From the NCBI GenBank assembly GCA_024760905.1, contig CM045738.1, positions 44,814,797 to 44,878,796 of the forward strand: 64,000 nucleotides of DNA, in the 5' to 3' direction. The notes under the pieces were generated by a model, which was not told the origin of the DNA, made no database searches, and saw only the letters and a program-made list of their open reading frames with translations. Positions 1-24,393 of this stretch are shown piece by piece (position 1 is the first letter of the stretch; each line of letters opens with the position of its first letter). Source of the DNA: Plotosus lineatus (lineage: Eukaryota; Chordata; Actinopteri; Siluriformes; Plotosidae). A program made the translations under genes and the position numbers.

Positions 1-8
1 CAACACAT

Positions 9-9
9 A

Positions 10-56
<47 letters not shown>
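9..56. repeat. (CA)n microsatellite at window edge
   Basis: Almost uninterrupted CA dinucleotides inside the ncoa3 intron that follows exon 14. Confidence 0.95.
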
Positions 57-58
<2 letters not shown>

Positions 59-177
59 GGAGTGAGCGAGAGAAAGAAACAGGTAGTCAGTATAATACAT
101 TTTTGTTTCTGTAGTGACAGATCGGTTATACTATCTTATGAAAATAATTAAGGGTGTGTGTGTGTGTGTGTGTACAC

Positions 178-13309
<13,132 letters not shown>

Positions 13310-13393
13310 CTGCACACAAAGAGTGGACGTGAGCCAAAACATTACAACACAACACAACACTGTTCAATTCCGGGTTCTGATTGGTCACCAGGT

Positions 13394-13404
<11 letters not shown>

Positions 13405-13442
<38 letters not shown>

Positions 13443-13538
13443 AAGACACAGACACACACACACAAAGACACAAAGACACACACACACACACACACGCACA
13501 CAAAGACACAGACACACACACACACACAAAGACACAAA

Positions 13539-13603
<65 letters not shown>
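13405..13603. repeat. (CA)n with CACAAAGA variant units
   Basis: CA dinucleotides are interspersed with repeated ACACAAAGACAC units, giving a compound repeat of about 200 bp in the first intron. Confidence 0.95.
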
Positions 13604-13605
<2 letters not shown>

Positions 13606-13842
13606 CTGGCCTCTTTATCAGTGTTTTTAATGACGAGCTTCTACGTCGTCCAGCTTCACATTCTGAAACACAGACCAGAAGAGAGCAGAGTTTGAGGCAT
13701 AGGAAGTTTTTGGAACCAGTTCGATGACGTAATGATAACGATGATAAATGAGTGTATCGTGAAGAGGTGATGATGATAAACGAGTGTGTGGTGGATTAAG
13801 AGAAATGGTGTGTGAATATTCGGTGGGAGGAATCAGCGGCGC

Positions 13843-13845
<3 letters not shown>

Positions 13846-13898
<53 letters not shown>
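13846..13898. repeat. (TG)n microsatellite
   Basis: A pure TG run of about 26 units. Confidence 0.95.
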
Positions 13899-13901
<3 letters not shown>

Positions 13902-14106
13902 GGTGGTGCTTGTTTAGAGAGAAGATGAACATGAATGATTTAGGACCGTGAGGAGGAGGAGGAGGAGGAAGAAGAAGAGGAAGAGAAGGAGTAGTAGAGT
14001 CTCTTATGACTAATGATGTTTGTGTGTCTGAGAGCCATTAGGCAGACGTTTACACATGTCACCACCGCTGTCTCGCTCACACACAATACACGCACACACA
14101 CACACA

Positions 14107-14152
<46 letters not shown>

Positions 14153-14162
14153 GAGGGAGAGA

Positions 14163-14202
<40 letters not shown>

Positions 14203-14393
14203 AGAGAGGAAGAGTGAGACATGTGACATGGATGTTAGACAGAAATTGCACAAGACAGACAGATAATCAAAGGCACAGACATGCAGAAAGACATACAGAT
14301 AGATAAAGAGAGGGGGAACAAACAGAAAGAAGAAAGTTGAAAAGTGGAAAGACAGACATTGAAACCAATACAGTGATAGAGAGCGAGCGAGCG

Positions 14394-14443
<50 letters not shown>

Positions 14444-14711
14444 GAAAAACAGACAGACCTAGAGAGGGAAAGACAGAATGAGATAGAGATAGACAAGGAC
14501 ACACAGAGAAACACTAACCATGTGACCAAAGAATAGGTAAAAGATGGAGGGCAGAGAAATGAATGGTGTGGGAGAGACAAAGACAGACAAATAAAGACAT
14601 ACAGAACAAACAGAGAGAGAGAGAGAGAGAGTGAGAGAGCGAGAGAGAGAGACAGACAGGCAGGCAGGGAGCGAGAGGAGACACAGAGAGGGAGGAAGAG
14701 AGGGTGAGTGT

Positions 14712-14749
<38 letters not shown>

Positions 14750-15443
14750 TGGAGAGAGAGGGGGAAAGAGAGATAGAGAGACAGTTAGGGAGAGAGAGAG
14801 AGGGATGGAGAGAGACGGAAAGAGAGATAGAGAGCAAGACCATGAGGGAGAGAGTGAGGGAGGAAGAGAAAGAGGGATGGAGAGAGAGGGAAGGAAGGAG
14901 AGGGATGGAGAGAGAGAGGGAAAGAGAGAGATAGAGAGTGAGACAGTGAGGGAGAGAGTGAGGTAGGAAGAGGGAGGGAGGGAGGGAGAGGAATGGAGAG
15001 AGAGGGAAAGAGAGCGATAGAGAGTGAGACATTGAGGAAGGAAGAGAGAGAGGGATGGAGAGGGATGGAGAGAGAGAGGGAAAGAGAGCGATAGAGAGCG
15101 AGACAGGGAGGGGGAGAGAGAGGGAGGGATAGAGAGAGAGGGAAAGAGAGAGAGATAAAGAGTGAGACAGGGAGGGAGAGAGAAGGAGGGATGGAGAGAG
15201 ACGGAAAGAGAGAGAGGGGTAGAGCGAGATAGAGAGGGAGAGAGAGAAGGAGAGATGGAGAGAGAGAGGAAAGAGAGAGAGAGATAGGGAGCGAGACAGG
15301 GAGGGAGAGAGAGAGAGGGAGGGAAAGAGAAAGAGAGGGAAAGAGAGCAAGACAGGAAGGGAGAGAGAGAGAGGGAGGGAGAGAGAGAGAGGGAAAGAGA
15401 GAGAGAGATAGGGAGTGAGACAGAGAGGGGAGAGAGAGAGAGG

Positions 15444-15483
<40 letters not shown>

Positions 15484-15560
15484 AAGAGAGAGAGACAGAG
15501 AGCAAGACAGGGAGGGAGAGAGAGAGAGGGAGGGAGGGAGAGAGAGGGAAGCAACACAAA
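14107..15560. repeat. Long polypurine GA-rich tract
   Basis: Nearly all purine on the plus strand for about 1.45 kb, built from GAGA with GGGAGGGA and GGATGGAGAG variants. A recurrent unit of about 100 bp (GGGATGGAGAGAGAGGGAAA ... GAGACAGGGAGGGAGAGA) is visible at 14800-15450. Long Ser/Leu or Arg/Glu frames through it are artefacts of composition. Confidence 0.95.
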
Positions 15561-15776
15561 TCTTTTCACTTCTCCAATAAAGAGATTTAAAAGAGTTTAA
15601 CCCATCAGCCAATCACTGAGAATATTTAATATTCATTCATAGACAGCTGGTTGTCCATAGCAACAGGGCTGACCCCACCCACTCCCACTTCATAAAGACA
15701 TTATAAGGTGTGTCTAATGTAACTTGAGTTTTTTCGGTTTGTGTAGCAGTCTGTGGTGTGAGAAACAACTGAGGGA

Positions 15777-15966
15777 GGGAGAGAGGGAGAGAGAGAGAGA
15801 GAGTGATAGACAGAGAGAGAGAGAAAGAAAGAGTGTGAGAGAGAGAGAGCGAGAGAGATATCAGTAGCACTTAATCCGCACATAGCTGGGACATATAATC
15901 CACTTAAGAAAATCTTAGAGACATAAACAAACAAGTGACAATCTGCATTCAGGGGGAGAGAAGAAG

Positions 15967-16022
<56 letters not shown>
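15777..16022. repeat. GA-rich tracts
   Basis: Two GA runs (15777-15858 and 15957-16021) separated by about 100 bp of ordinary sequence. Confidence 0.9.
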
Positions 16023-16023
<1 letters not shown>

Positions 16024-16329
16024 GAACACTGAAAGGGAGACAGAAAGGAACAAGAAGTGGGATAGAGAGACAGATACAGTAAGGGACACACAAATAAAGA
16101 GAGACTACACAGAGAAAAGTACACACGGAGAAAAACAGGCACAAAGAGGGAACTGAGAGAGTCAGGAAGACAGACAAATGAAAAGAGTGAATGAGAAAGC
16201 AAGACAAAGAGAGACAGAAATGAACAAAGAGAGACACAGACTTAAAGGGGGAGAGACAGAGAGAGAAACAGGGGGACAAAGGGAGAAACAGAGACTCACA
16301 AAGGAAGAGAGAAACTGACAAACTCACAA

Positions 16330-17310
16330 AGGGAGAGAGAGAGAAGCAGAGAGACTAAACATGGGAGAGAGAGAACAGACAAAATATAGGAGGGAAACAG
16401 AGACTCACGAAAATAGAAACAAAGAGACTCACAAAGGGAGAGAGAAACAGAAAGACTCACAAAGGGAGAGAGAAACAGAGAGACTCACAAAGGGAGAGAG
16501 AAACAAAGAGACTCACAAAGGGAGACAGAAACAGGGAGACTCACAAATGGAGACAAACAGGGAGACTCACAAAGGGAGAGAGAAACAGAGAGACTCACAA
16601 GGGGAGAGAGAAACAGGGAGACTCACAAAGGGAGACAAACAGGGAGACTCACAAAGGGAGACAGAAACAGAGAGACTCACAAAGGGAGAGAGAGAAGCCG
16701 AGAGACTAAATATGGGAGAGAAACAGAGACTCACGAAGAGAGAAACAGAGACTCACGAAGAGAGAAACGGAGACTCACAAAGGGAGACAGAAACAGAGAA
16801 ACTCACAGAGAGAGAAACTGAGAAACCCATAAAGGGAGAGAGAAACAGAGAGACTAAATATGGGAGAGAGAAACAGAGACAAAATATGGGAGAGAAACAG
16901 ACACTCACGAAGAGAGAAACAGGGAGACTCACAAAGGGAGACAGAAACAGAAAGACTCACAGAGAGAGAAAAATTGAGAGATTCACAAAAGGAGACAGAA
17001 ACAGATAGACTCACAAAGGGACAGAGAAACAGAGAGACTCACAAAGGTAGAGAGAAACACAGAGATTCACAAAGGGAGACAGAAACAAAGAGACTCGCAA
17101 AGAAGAAAAACAGAGACTCACAAAGAGAGAAAGAGAGGGAGAGAGAGAAACAGAGAAACTCAATATGGAAGAGAGAAACTGAGAGACTCAAAGGGGGAGA
17201 GAAGCCGAGACTCATGAAGGGAGAGAAACTTACAAAACTGGAGAGAGACAAAAAGAGACAGAAAGGGGAGAAAGGGAGAGAGAGAGACACAAAAAGACAG
17301 AGAGAAGAAA
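16330..17310. repeat. Minisatellite, GACTCACAAAGGGAGAGAGA unit
   Basis: About 1 kb of tandem copies of a 24-28-bp purine-rich unit containing GACTCACAAAGGGAGA followed by GAGAAACAGA. Spacing varies by 4 bp where GACAGA replaces GAGAGA. The array decays at both ends into GA-rich sequence. Confidence 0.9.
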
Positions 17311-17536
17311 ATCATCATACATAATTGGTTATGGTAATGAGACAATCAGGATGTGGCTCTGAGATCGCAGCGTGAAGAGAAGTCGCAGGTTCACGCGAAT
17401 ATGAACACGCCAATCGAGTCGGAGTTCATCTCGTTTTTCTCACAGTGTTAAACACCAGTAACCATTTAATCACTTCTGCACAAATGAGCATCAAGAAACA
17501 CTCGCTTCATCACACTGGAGTTAAACATCAGGACTG

Positions 17537-18332
17537 CAGGGCCAATGATTTTCCGTAATCGCGGAAAACGGACGGAAATCTTAAATTTGCATTTTTTGTC
17601 TTGGCAATCGCATATATGCATGAGCAGCAGACGAACATGCTTTTCTAGTAGTTTACATTGTGTATTGTGATTGGTTGATGTGACGCACAGCCGACCAATG
17701 AACTGTCAGCATACATACAAAGTTTAGTTGGGGAGTTCAAGGTCGGCAGATGCGTAAACCTGGTAAAATGGCGATCTCACTGCGACTGGAACCTTTAAAA
17801 TCAAAGCCATCGCCAGCTATAAGTAGAGTGACTGCCAAAGAATGGGCGAAGCAGTTCACTGAACATGATGACTGCGTCATGTTTTGTGAATTTTGTCAAC
17901 ACAGTATGGACGATATCCATGTTGATACCCGCAGAGATCAAATCACTTCAAAAAAGCACGTGGCCAGAGAACAAGCAGCCGATGAGGAGAATGACAGTCG
18001 AGTATAGATCACGGTAATGGATCTGAACCTGAACAGATTCCCTGAACATGCTGACCAAGTCTCAGTATCTCATGGAAGAATGTACCTTGGATGATGTGAA
18101 CATGTGCACAATGTCAGATATTACACTTGAAAAGACATTAAAATTGAGGCGCTTTATTGTTAAGCACTGTGATCAACGTGGAAAACTTCCACAAACTACC
18201 ACACCTGGACAGCTGTATGTGCCGCTATTGCTCCAATCGCATTCTGATGGCTTGAAAATACTTGTACGTCACGTAGGTGTTTGCATTATTGCTGATGAAG
18301 CGACTGGTGATCGAGACCTCAGCATATTAAAT
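17537..18332 (+). pseudogene. hAT-type transposase remnant (BED-like N-terminal exon)
   Basis: Two open segments (17750-18007 and 18048-18341) are separated by a stop and frame break. They read AKEWAKQFTEHDDCVMFCEF and TSKKHVAREQA, then TLKLRRFIVKHCDQRGKLPQ and VCIIADEATGDRDLSILN. The layout (zinc-chelating CxxC, H...H, then the catalytic-core V(C/S)IIxDExT) is that of hAT transposases of the kind related to CGGBP1. The last codon AAT is followed by GTAAGT, a perfect splice donor, so this was probably a transposase exon. A possible 5' terminus CAGGGCCAATGATTTTCCG begins at 17537; I found no matching 3' terminus. Confidence 0.7.
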
Positions 18333-18347
18333 GTAAGTTGACTAGTC

Positions 18348-18538
18348 CAGTGTTTCCCAACCCCTGTTCCGCGGCACATTAGTGTGCCGTGAGAAATCAT
18401 CAGGTGTGACGCGGAAGATTAACCGATTTCACTTAGCGTGTAGTAACAGTGCTGTTCTGCTAGAGGGCAGTATCATTTTTGTTCCGTGGTGTGCCTCATG
18501 ATTTTTCTAATGTAAAAGGTGTGCCTTGGGAAACACTG
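18348..18538. mobile_element. hAT-type MITE with 8-bp TSD
   Basis: The termini CAGTGTTTCCCAACCCC and CCTTGGGAAACACTG are inverted repeats, and GACTAGTC is duplicated exactly at 18340-18347 and 18539-18546. An 8-bp TSD with CAGTG ends is the hAT signature. A second copy is at 52236-52442. Confidence 0.92.
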
Positions 18539-18683
18539 GACTAGTCTATGACCGTCCATAATATTAACACTAAACAGGGAGCATGCTTGATTGACACCCG
18601 AAGTACAAAAATTGACAGTAACATACACAAATCCAAAATAAATCCAAAATGTATTTTTTAAGTGGACCTGCGTCAAAGAATGA

Positions 18684-19560
18684 CCTTCATCTCACCCTCC
18701 TCCATTCATCTTCTCCCTGCCTTCCACTTCTTCATCTCACCCTCCTCCATCCATCCTCTCCCCACCTTAAACGTCTTCACCTCACTCTCTTTCATCCGTC
18801 TTCTCCCCACCTTAAATGCCGTCATCTCACAAGCCTCCATCCAGCCTCTTCCCACCTTCCACTTGTTTATCTCACCCTCCGCCATCCATCTTCTCCCCAC
18901 GTTAAACATCTTCATCTCATCCTCCTCCATCTATCTTCTACCCACCTTCCACTTCTTCATCTGACCCTCCTCCATCCATATTCTCCCCACCTTCCACTTC
19001 ATCTCACCCTCCTCCATCCATCTTCTCCCCACCTTAAATGACTTCATCTCACCATCCTCCATCCATCCTCTCCCCACCTTCAACTTCTTCATCTCACCAT
19101 CCTCCATCCATCTTCTCCCCACCTTCCATTTCTTCATCTCACCCTCCTCCCTCCATCTTCTCCCCACCTTGCACTTCATCTCACCCTCCTCCATCCATCT
19201 TCTCCCCACATTAAACATCTTCATCTCACCATCCTCCATCCATACTCTCTACACCATCCACTTCTTCATCTCACCATCCTCAATCCATCCTCTCCCAACC
19301 TTCCACTTCATCTCACCATCCTCCATTTATCTTCTACCCCCACCTTCCACTTCTTCATCCCTCTATCCTCCATCCATCCTCTCCCCTCCTTCCAATTCTT
19401 CATCTCTTTATCTTCCATCCAGCCTTTTCCACACCCTCCATTCCATAATTGGCCCTCTCCCCAACCTCAACTTCTTCAGCTGTCCATCCTCTCTCCATCC
19501 CTTCACCATTCCTCTATCTCCCCATCCTCTCCCTACCCTTCACTTCATCACCTCTCCCAC
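18684..19560. repeat. 45-bp minisatellite
   Basis: Tandem units of TCTTCATCTCACCCTCCTCC followed by ATCCATCTTCTCCCCACCTT and five variable bases; the period is 45 bp, shortened to about 42 in a few units. Because 45 is a multiple of three, frames stay open on both strands (for example MEEGEMKKWKVGRRW on minus). The array degenerates after about 19420. Confidence 0.9.
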
Positions 19561-19770
19561 TTTCTATCTCTTTACGGTCTTCTTTTCCACTCCACTCATT
19601 AATTCTCTCTACATATTCCTATACTTGTCTGGAAGAAGAGTAAGATAAACGCTTTCATTCACTCTTCTCAGCTTGACAGAAGAAAATCATTTGTTTTTTC
19701 CCTCAGTGTTCCACCTTCTTTCCCCTTTCCCTCTCATTCATTCTTTTCAAGTTCATCCTCTTCTCCACCT

Positions 19771-20094
19771 TCATTTCTGTAACCGCTTCATCCTAATTAG
19801 GGTCGCGGGGAGGCTGGTGCCCATCCCACCCAACTCAGGGCAAGGACAGAGTACACCCTGGACATCTCGCCAGGCCATAAACACGCTGACGGCTTTGCAG
19901 CCTACTCCTGTCGAAAATCAGCGATGGTTCTTTTACATGCCTCACACCATAGACAGTGAGAGACATGGCCGGCCTTTGATAACCCAGTTAGCTGCACTGG
20001 GGGGGACAGTGACAACCTTGTGGAGAGTGGGACTCGAACCCCCAACCTTTGGATCAGCGATCCGGCGCCTTATACCACTAGACCACCACTGCCC
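19771..20094 (-). mobile_element. Full SINE, H1 head with ATGAATG-type tail family
   Basis: In reverse: head GGCAGTGGTGGTCTAGTGGT, B-box-like GGGGGTTCGAGTCC, body, then a tail ending CCTAATTAGGATGAAGCGGT. The 14-bp direct repeat CCTCTTCTCCACCT lies at 19757-19770 and 20095-20108, so this copy has defined ends and landed in the degenerate edge of the minisatellite. Confidence 0.9.
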
Positions 20095-20443
20095 CCTCTT
20101 CTCCACCTCTCCACTGAAATACCCCCATTATCTAAACACACCTATTTAAAAAAAGGTAGTGATTAATTTTTCTTATTTATAATTACTTGTATTTCCTCCA
20201 AAAGCACTATAATTATATATTTTTCTTTATTTATTTGAACAGAGCTCATGATGTGGTCATTTTATCTGTCACAATTTCACACCCAACCTCAACGCAGACA
20301 AAAAAAATGCAGGATGTTCATCTTTTTTTCCCTGTTACTGCCTGACGGTTGCCGTGCCAACCGGTGCATCAGACAGGAGGAAGAGGAGGAGGAGCTCACC
20401 TTGTGACAGATTGGAAAGAAGATGCAGTGATCCTCCACTGGAC

Positions 20444-20447
<4 letters not shown>

Positions 20448-20486
<39 letters not shown>

Positions 20487-20513
20487 CGTCGACTTGCACA
20501 CCCTGCTTCGGCT

Positions 20514-20553
<40 letters not shown>
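20448..20553. repeat. (CA)n and (GA)n microsatellites
   Basis: CA run at 20448-20484 and GA run at 20514-20553, separated by 29 bp. Confidence 0.95.
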
Positions 20554-20558
<5 letters not shown>

Positions 20559-20559
20559 T

Positions 20560-21074
20560 GATTATATGCTTTTTTGTTTGACACTGAAGACTCATTGTTA
20601 TTATATTACAGCTGAACAGCCAATAGTATTAATCAACATGCTAATGACGGCACAGGAAACAGAATTAGCATGCTAATGAGGAACAGGACGCAGGACGAGA
20701 ACAGCTTCTGTTGAGCGTCATTAATAAAACAGCCGATAAAATGAGATTAGCGACCAGACTCAATTCACTACCATAAGAAAAACCACGAATGATTACGGTA
20801 GAGCCACAACACTGAATACTGGATCCTGATTGGTCGGATTCATTACGCCATCCTTATTACCAGCTGCATCATTTTCACTTCTGTCTGTTTGAGTGTCTGT
20901 ATTTTGCTGTTGTTCTTTTGCGTTGCATACGCCTGTATCTCAAGAACTGTTTGATATATTACCATCAAATTTGCAGGGTAGTACAGGTTATGAAAAGGTC
21001 ACTGTAGGTCAAGTTCAAGGTCAGCAAAATGGCCGTCAGACAAACACACACTGTGTGTGTATACATATACACAG
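20560..21074. other. No gene or repeat recognised
   Basis: Ordinary sequence with stop codons in all frames and no visible element ends. Confidence 0.5.
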
Positions 21075-21246
21075 TACATTTTACAGCATGTGGCAGACAC
21101 TCTTATCCGGAGCGACTTACAATTATCATTTTCATACAACTTGAGCAAGTGAGGGTTAAGGGCCTTGCTCAAGGGCCCAACAGTGCTGACAGTGGGGATT
21201 GAACTGCTGACCTTTGGATTAGTAACCACTAAGCTACCACTGCCCA
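21075..21246 (-). mobile_element. tRNA-derived SINE of another family (H4)
   Basis: In reverse it starts GGGCAGTGGTAGCTTAGTGG, with B box AGCAGTTCAATCC, then GGGCCCTTGAGCAAGGCCCT and GTAAGTCGCTCCGGATAAGA. The last two motifs are a widespread fish SINE core. A partial + strand relative of the tail is at about 32490-32555. Confidence 0.75.
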
Positions 21247-21518
21247 AATATGGGTATGATCATGAAACAGGCACATGCTACATACAGACTTCTATTAATT
21301 CAAGTTGCATGTTCGTCAAAGAAAGCAGTCAAATCTAACAGCCAATAGAAAAAGGACAAAGAGAAGTCAATTATTTTCTGTAATATATTTCATCTGATAA
21401 ATATTTCTTTATAATCTTACTTAATCTTAATTGAAGCTGAAGATTTCCTGTCCGTGTTACATACGTCCTTTGCACCCAATTACTCAATTACTGATGTACT
21501 GGCATTTATAATCTATAA

Positions 21519-22279
21519 ATAAGGCCAGCCTTAAAAATATCTTTGTTGGCGGTAATGTGGCCAGCTGGGCTGAAATTGTAGATAACAACCCTGCCTGAGC
21601 ATTCACAGACGCAAAATATAAAAATATACCGGTCAACTGTGAGGAAAAACCGCATGTGTCCCCTTCACACACCGTATTAAAAAGGGACCAAAGCGAAATC
21701 AGTATCAACCGCGCCTTGTGATTGGTCAATTTCACCAGTTCAGTGAAACGGAGATTCTTATTGGCCAGTACTGTCTTAACAACAGAGGCGGCGCGCATGA
21801 TGGAAGGGGATAATTATGAGGTAAAAAAAACCTGTTCTCTGTCACTATTAAAGGTCCCAACGTGAAAATAATAAATAAATTAATGCGTTTAAAATTGAGC
21901 AACACGTTTGCTGACATTTTCCAACAAATACAAGTTAATTATAAACCGCCAGCAACACCGCGTAGCGGGACGAAGTTATTTGTTAGTTGTTGAGTGCAAT
22001 ATTAAAAGTTGATAAGTTGAAGAAACCTTGACACTCCGTTGATTACAATATTAAAAGAATAAACTTTGATATTCAGTATGTTGATTTCAAATATAAGATT
22101 TTTATTTAATTCTACTGTGTTTACATCACCACAGACATAATATAACATGATGTACGAAAAAAATTCCCCACGAATCCCGGGTGGCCTGCACAGGGAAAAA
22201 AAAAAAAATTCCTCCCTCCCGGGTAAATCTTTTTTTTGTCACGTTATCGCCAACAAACAATTTTTGAGCCTGGCCTAAT
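21519..22279 (+). mobile_element. Non-autonomous TIR element, copy 1
   Basis: The ends read TAAGGCCAGCCTTAAAAATA and, in reverse, TTAGGCCAGGCTCAAAAATT, each continuing into TTTGTTGGCG. The interior matches 40453-41215 in inverted orientation over most of its length, including the CCCGGGTGGCCTGCACAGG block. The superfamily is not clear to me; I see no transposase. Confidence 0.75.
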
Positions 22280-22345
22280 ATAGAAAAGTCCAACATGTGA
22301 AACACTATGTATTGACATAGTGGAACTAATTAGATTATTATTAGT

Positions 22346-22695
22346 TAAAGTGAGGCGGCATGGTGGCGTAATGGTTAGCATGCACGCCTTACAGCAAGAA
22401 GGTTTTTGGTTCGGTTCTCAGCTCAAGTGTTTCTGTGTGGACTTTGCATGTTCTCCCTGTGCTTGTGTGGGTTTCCTCTGGGTGCTCTGGTTTCCTCCCA
22501 AAGTCCAAAAACATGCAGAGTGGGTTAATTGGCTGTTCCAAATCTCCCCTAGGTGTAAATGGTTGTTTGAGTGTTGGCCATGCGATGGCCTGGCAAGCTG
22601 TTCAGGGTGTACCCACCCTCGCCCAAAGTTGGCTGAGATGGGCTCCATCCTCCCTACGACTCTAATTAGGATTTAGTGGTTCAAAAAAAATGAAT
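22346..22695 (+). mobile_element. tRNA-derived SINE, H2 head with ATGAATG-type tail
   Basis: Head GGCGGCATGGTGGCGTAATG then GTTAGCATGCACGCC, a B-box-like GGTTCGGTTCTC, body TTTGCATGTTCTCCCTGTGC and GGTTTCCTCCCAAAGTCCA. The tail GGCCTGGCAAGCTGTTCAGG ... CTAATTAGGATTTAGTGGTT ends in (TGAA)n. A second copy follows 35 bp later in the same orientation. Confidence 0.88.
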
Positions 22696-22729
22696 GAATG
22701 GATGAATAATTGGATAAATGATAATTAGT

Positions 22730-23080
22730 TGGGTAGCACGGTGGTGTAGTGTTGAGCATGTCCGTCTCACAACAAGAAGGTCCTGGGGGATTTTTCCCAG
22801 CTTGGGCATTCCTGTGTGGAGTTTGCATGTTCTCCCCGTGCTTGCCTAGGTTTCCTCCTGGTACTCCGGTTTCCTCCCACAATAGAAAACATGCACAGAA
22901 GGTTAACCGGCTGGTCCAAGTCACCCATAGGTGTGAGCATGATTATAAATGGTTGTGTGAGTATTGGCCCTGCGATGGCCTGCCGAGCTATCAACAGTGT
23001 ACCGCGCCTTTACCCAGAGTTGGCTGAGATGGGCGCCAGCCTACCTGTGACCCTAATTAGGATTAAGCAGTTCAGAAAAT
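22730..23080 (+). mobile_element. tRNA-derived SINE, H2 head with ATGAATG-type tail
   Basis: Same module order as the preceding copy, starting GGTAGCACGGTGGTGTAGTG and ending GATTAAGCAGTTCAGAAAAT. Confidence 0.88.
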
Positions 23081-23660
23081 GATTGACGGTTTCGTCAAAC
23101 AAACCAAAAGTTGAAACAAGAACATGTGCACCATGTTATTAATTATTTTATACGTGATCCATCGGTTTGAACTCTCCAGGTTGACGTTAGTGTCCTCGCT
23201 GAGACCCAGTGAACCAGTCTACAGCTTTAGCACCGAACCGTGAGGGCGTTATTACAGAGAGACGGGGTTTCACTGGGCCAAGCTTCTCATTAATCTCTGG
23301 ATTTACGCAGGAATGTCACCAAGGGAAAAAAATCCCCATGTATAAAAATACAGGACAGTGAGGTGAAGATTATAATAAAGATATCACCGCAAACTAAAAA
23401 TCTCAGGATAAATTGCAGATAAAACATCAAAAGATGAGTAAAAAAACGATAGATCAGGCTTTCAGCTTTTACTTCCTGATATTTACATATCAAAGCATTA
23501 AATAAATCTCAACTTGACTCTTTAGATAACCAGAAACCACTGGATCATGTGCCGGAAAGGTGTGTCTTGTTCTTGAAGTGTGTGAACGCTCTTTTAAATC
23601 ATTATCTCTGAACATCTGTTCTTGGTCTGAGTCATGAGTTTCACCTTGTGAAGACGCTAA
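23081..23660. other. No gene or repeat recognised
   Basis: AT-rich single-copy-looking DNA with no supported open frame. Confidence 0.5.
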
Positions 23661-24393
23661 TACCCATATTTCACTGGACTACGGCATGCAAGGATCGTAG
23701 CGGAAAGGCGCGGAACGCAGTCTACGGAAGAGCTACGGCATTTTTACACGGAAAATGGGTGAAAATCCTACAGAAAAGTGGAAATTCTTACACTCTCGGA
23801 ACATTCACGGCAAGTGCGGAACAGGTACGGCAAAGTACGCCAAAGTGACCCCATGGAACATTCACAGAATTTTTTGGCCTTCCAGAAGCATACGGAAGTG
23901 GAGGAAGACTTGAAGAATAACTACGGAAGCACACGGAAGTCTGTCTGTCTTCCTTTCGGCTTTTTCCCTTTTTCTCGGGAGTCGCCACAGCGAATCATCT
24001 GATTCGCACGTTTGATTTGGAAGAGGTTTTTACGTCGGATGCCCTTCCTGTCACAACCCTTTTAGCAAGGGACAGAAACACGCTGACGACTTTGCAGCTA
24101 CTCTTTACGAAAGTCAGCAATGGTTCTTTTACATGCCTCTCACCATAGACAGTGACAGACACGGCCCACCTTTGATAACCCAGTTAGCTGCACTGGGGGG
24201 GGACAGTGACAACCTTGTGGAGAGTGGGATTCGAACCCCCAACCTTTGGATCAGCGATCCAGCGCCCTATACCACTAGACCACCACTGCCCACACGGAAT
24301 GACACGGAAGATGAGGGCATAATTGCGGAACGTTTGTGGATGACAACATTTTTGCTTCCGTAAGTCTGCGGTGCTCCAGTTGAAATGGGGGTA
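23661..24393. mobile_element. Putative TIR element rich in ACGGAA, split by a SINE
   Basis: The left end TACCCATATTTCACTGGA and the right end, in reverse, TACCCCCATTTCAACTGGA form an imperfect inverted repeat with TA at each outer edge. The interior is studded with (T/C)ACGGAA and CGGAAC motifs. A SINE occupies 23939-24290. Superfamily unassigned. Confidence 0.6.
23939..24290 (-). mobile_element. SINE, H1 head with RTE-type tail
   Basis: In reverse: GGGCAGTGGTGGTCTAGTGG head, H1 body, then GTGACAGGAAGGGCATCCGA, GAATCAGATGATTCGCTGTG and GCGACTCCCGAGAAAAAGGG, ending GCCGAAAGGAAGACAGACAG. The 9-bp direct repeat CACACGGAA at 23930-23938 and 24291-24299 bounds it. The last part of the tail resembles the 3' end of the RTE LINEs here. 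Confidence 0.9.

Noticed and set aside
13405..13603. A CRISPR-like array in the CA/CACAAAGA region and in the 16.3-17.3-kb repeats
   Set aside because: Units are directly tandem with no unique spacers, and the genome is clearly eukaryotic.
14459..15612. Long Ser/Leu or Arg/Glu frames of up to 366 codons
   Set aside because: Produced by the GA/CT tract; all frames on both strands are open for the same reason.
17750..18341. A CGGBP1-like host gene
   Set aside because: The frame is broken, no upstream or downstream host exons are visible, and the conserved VCIIADExT core points to a hAT transposase.
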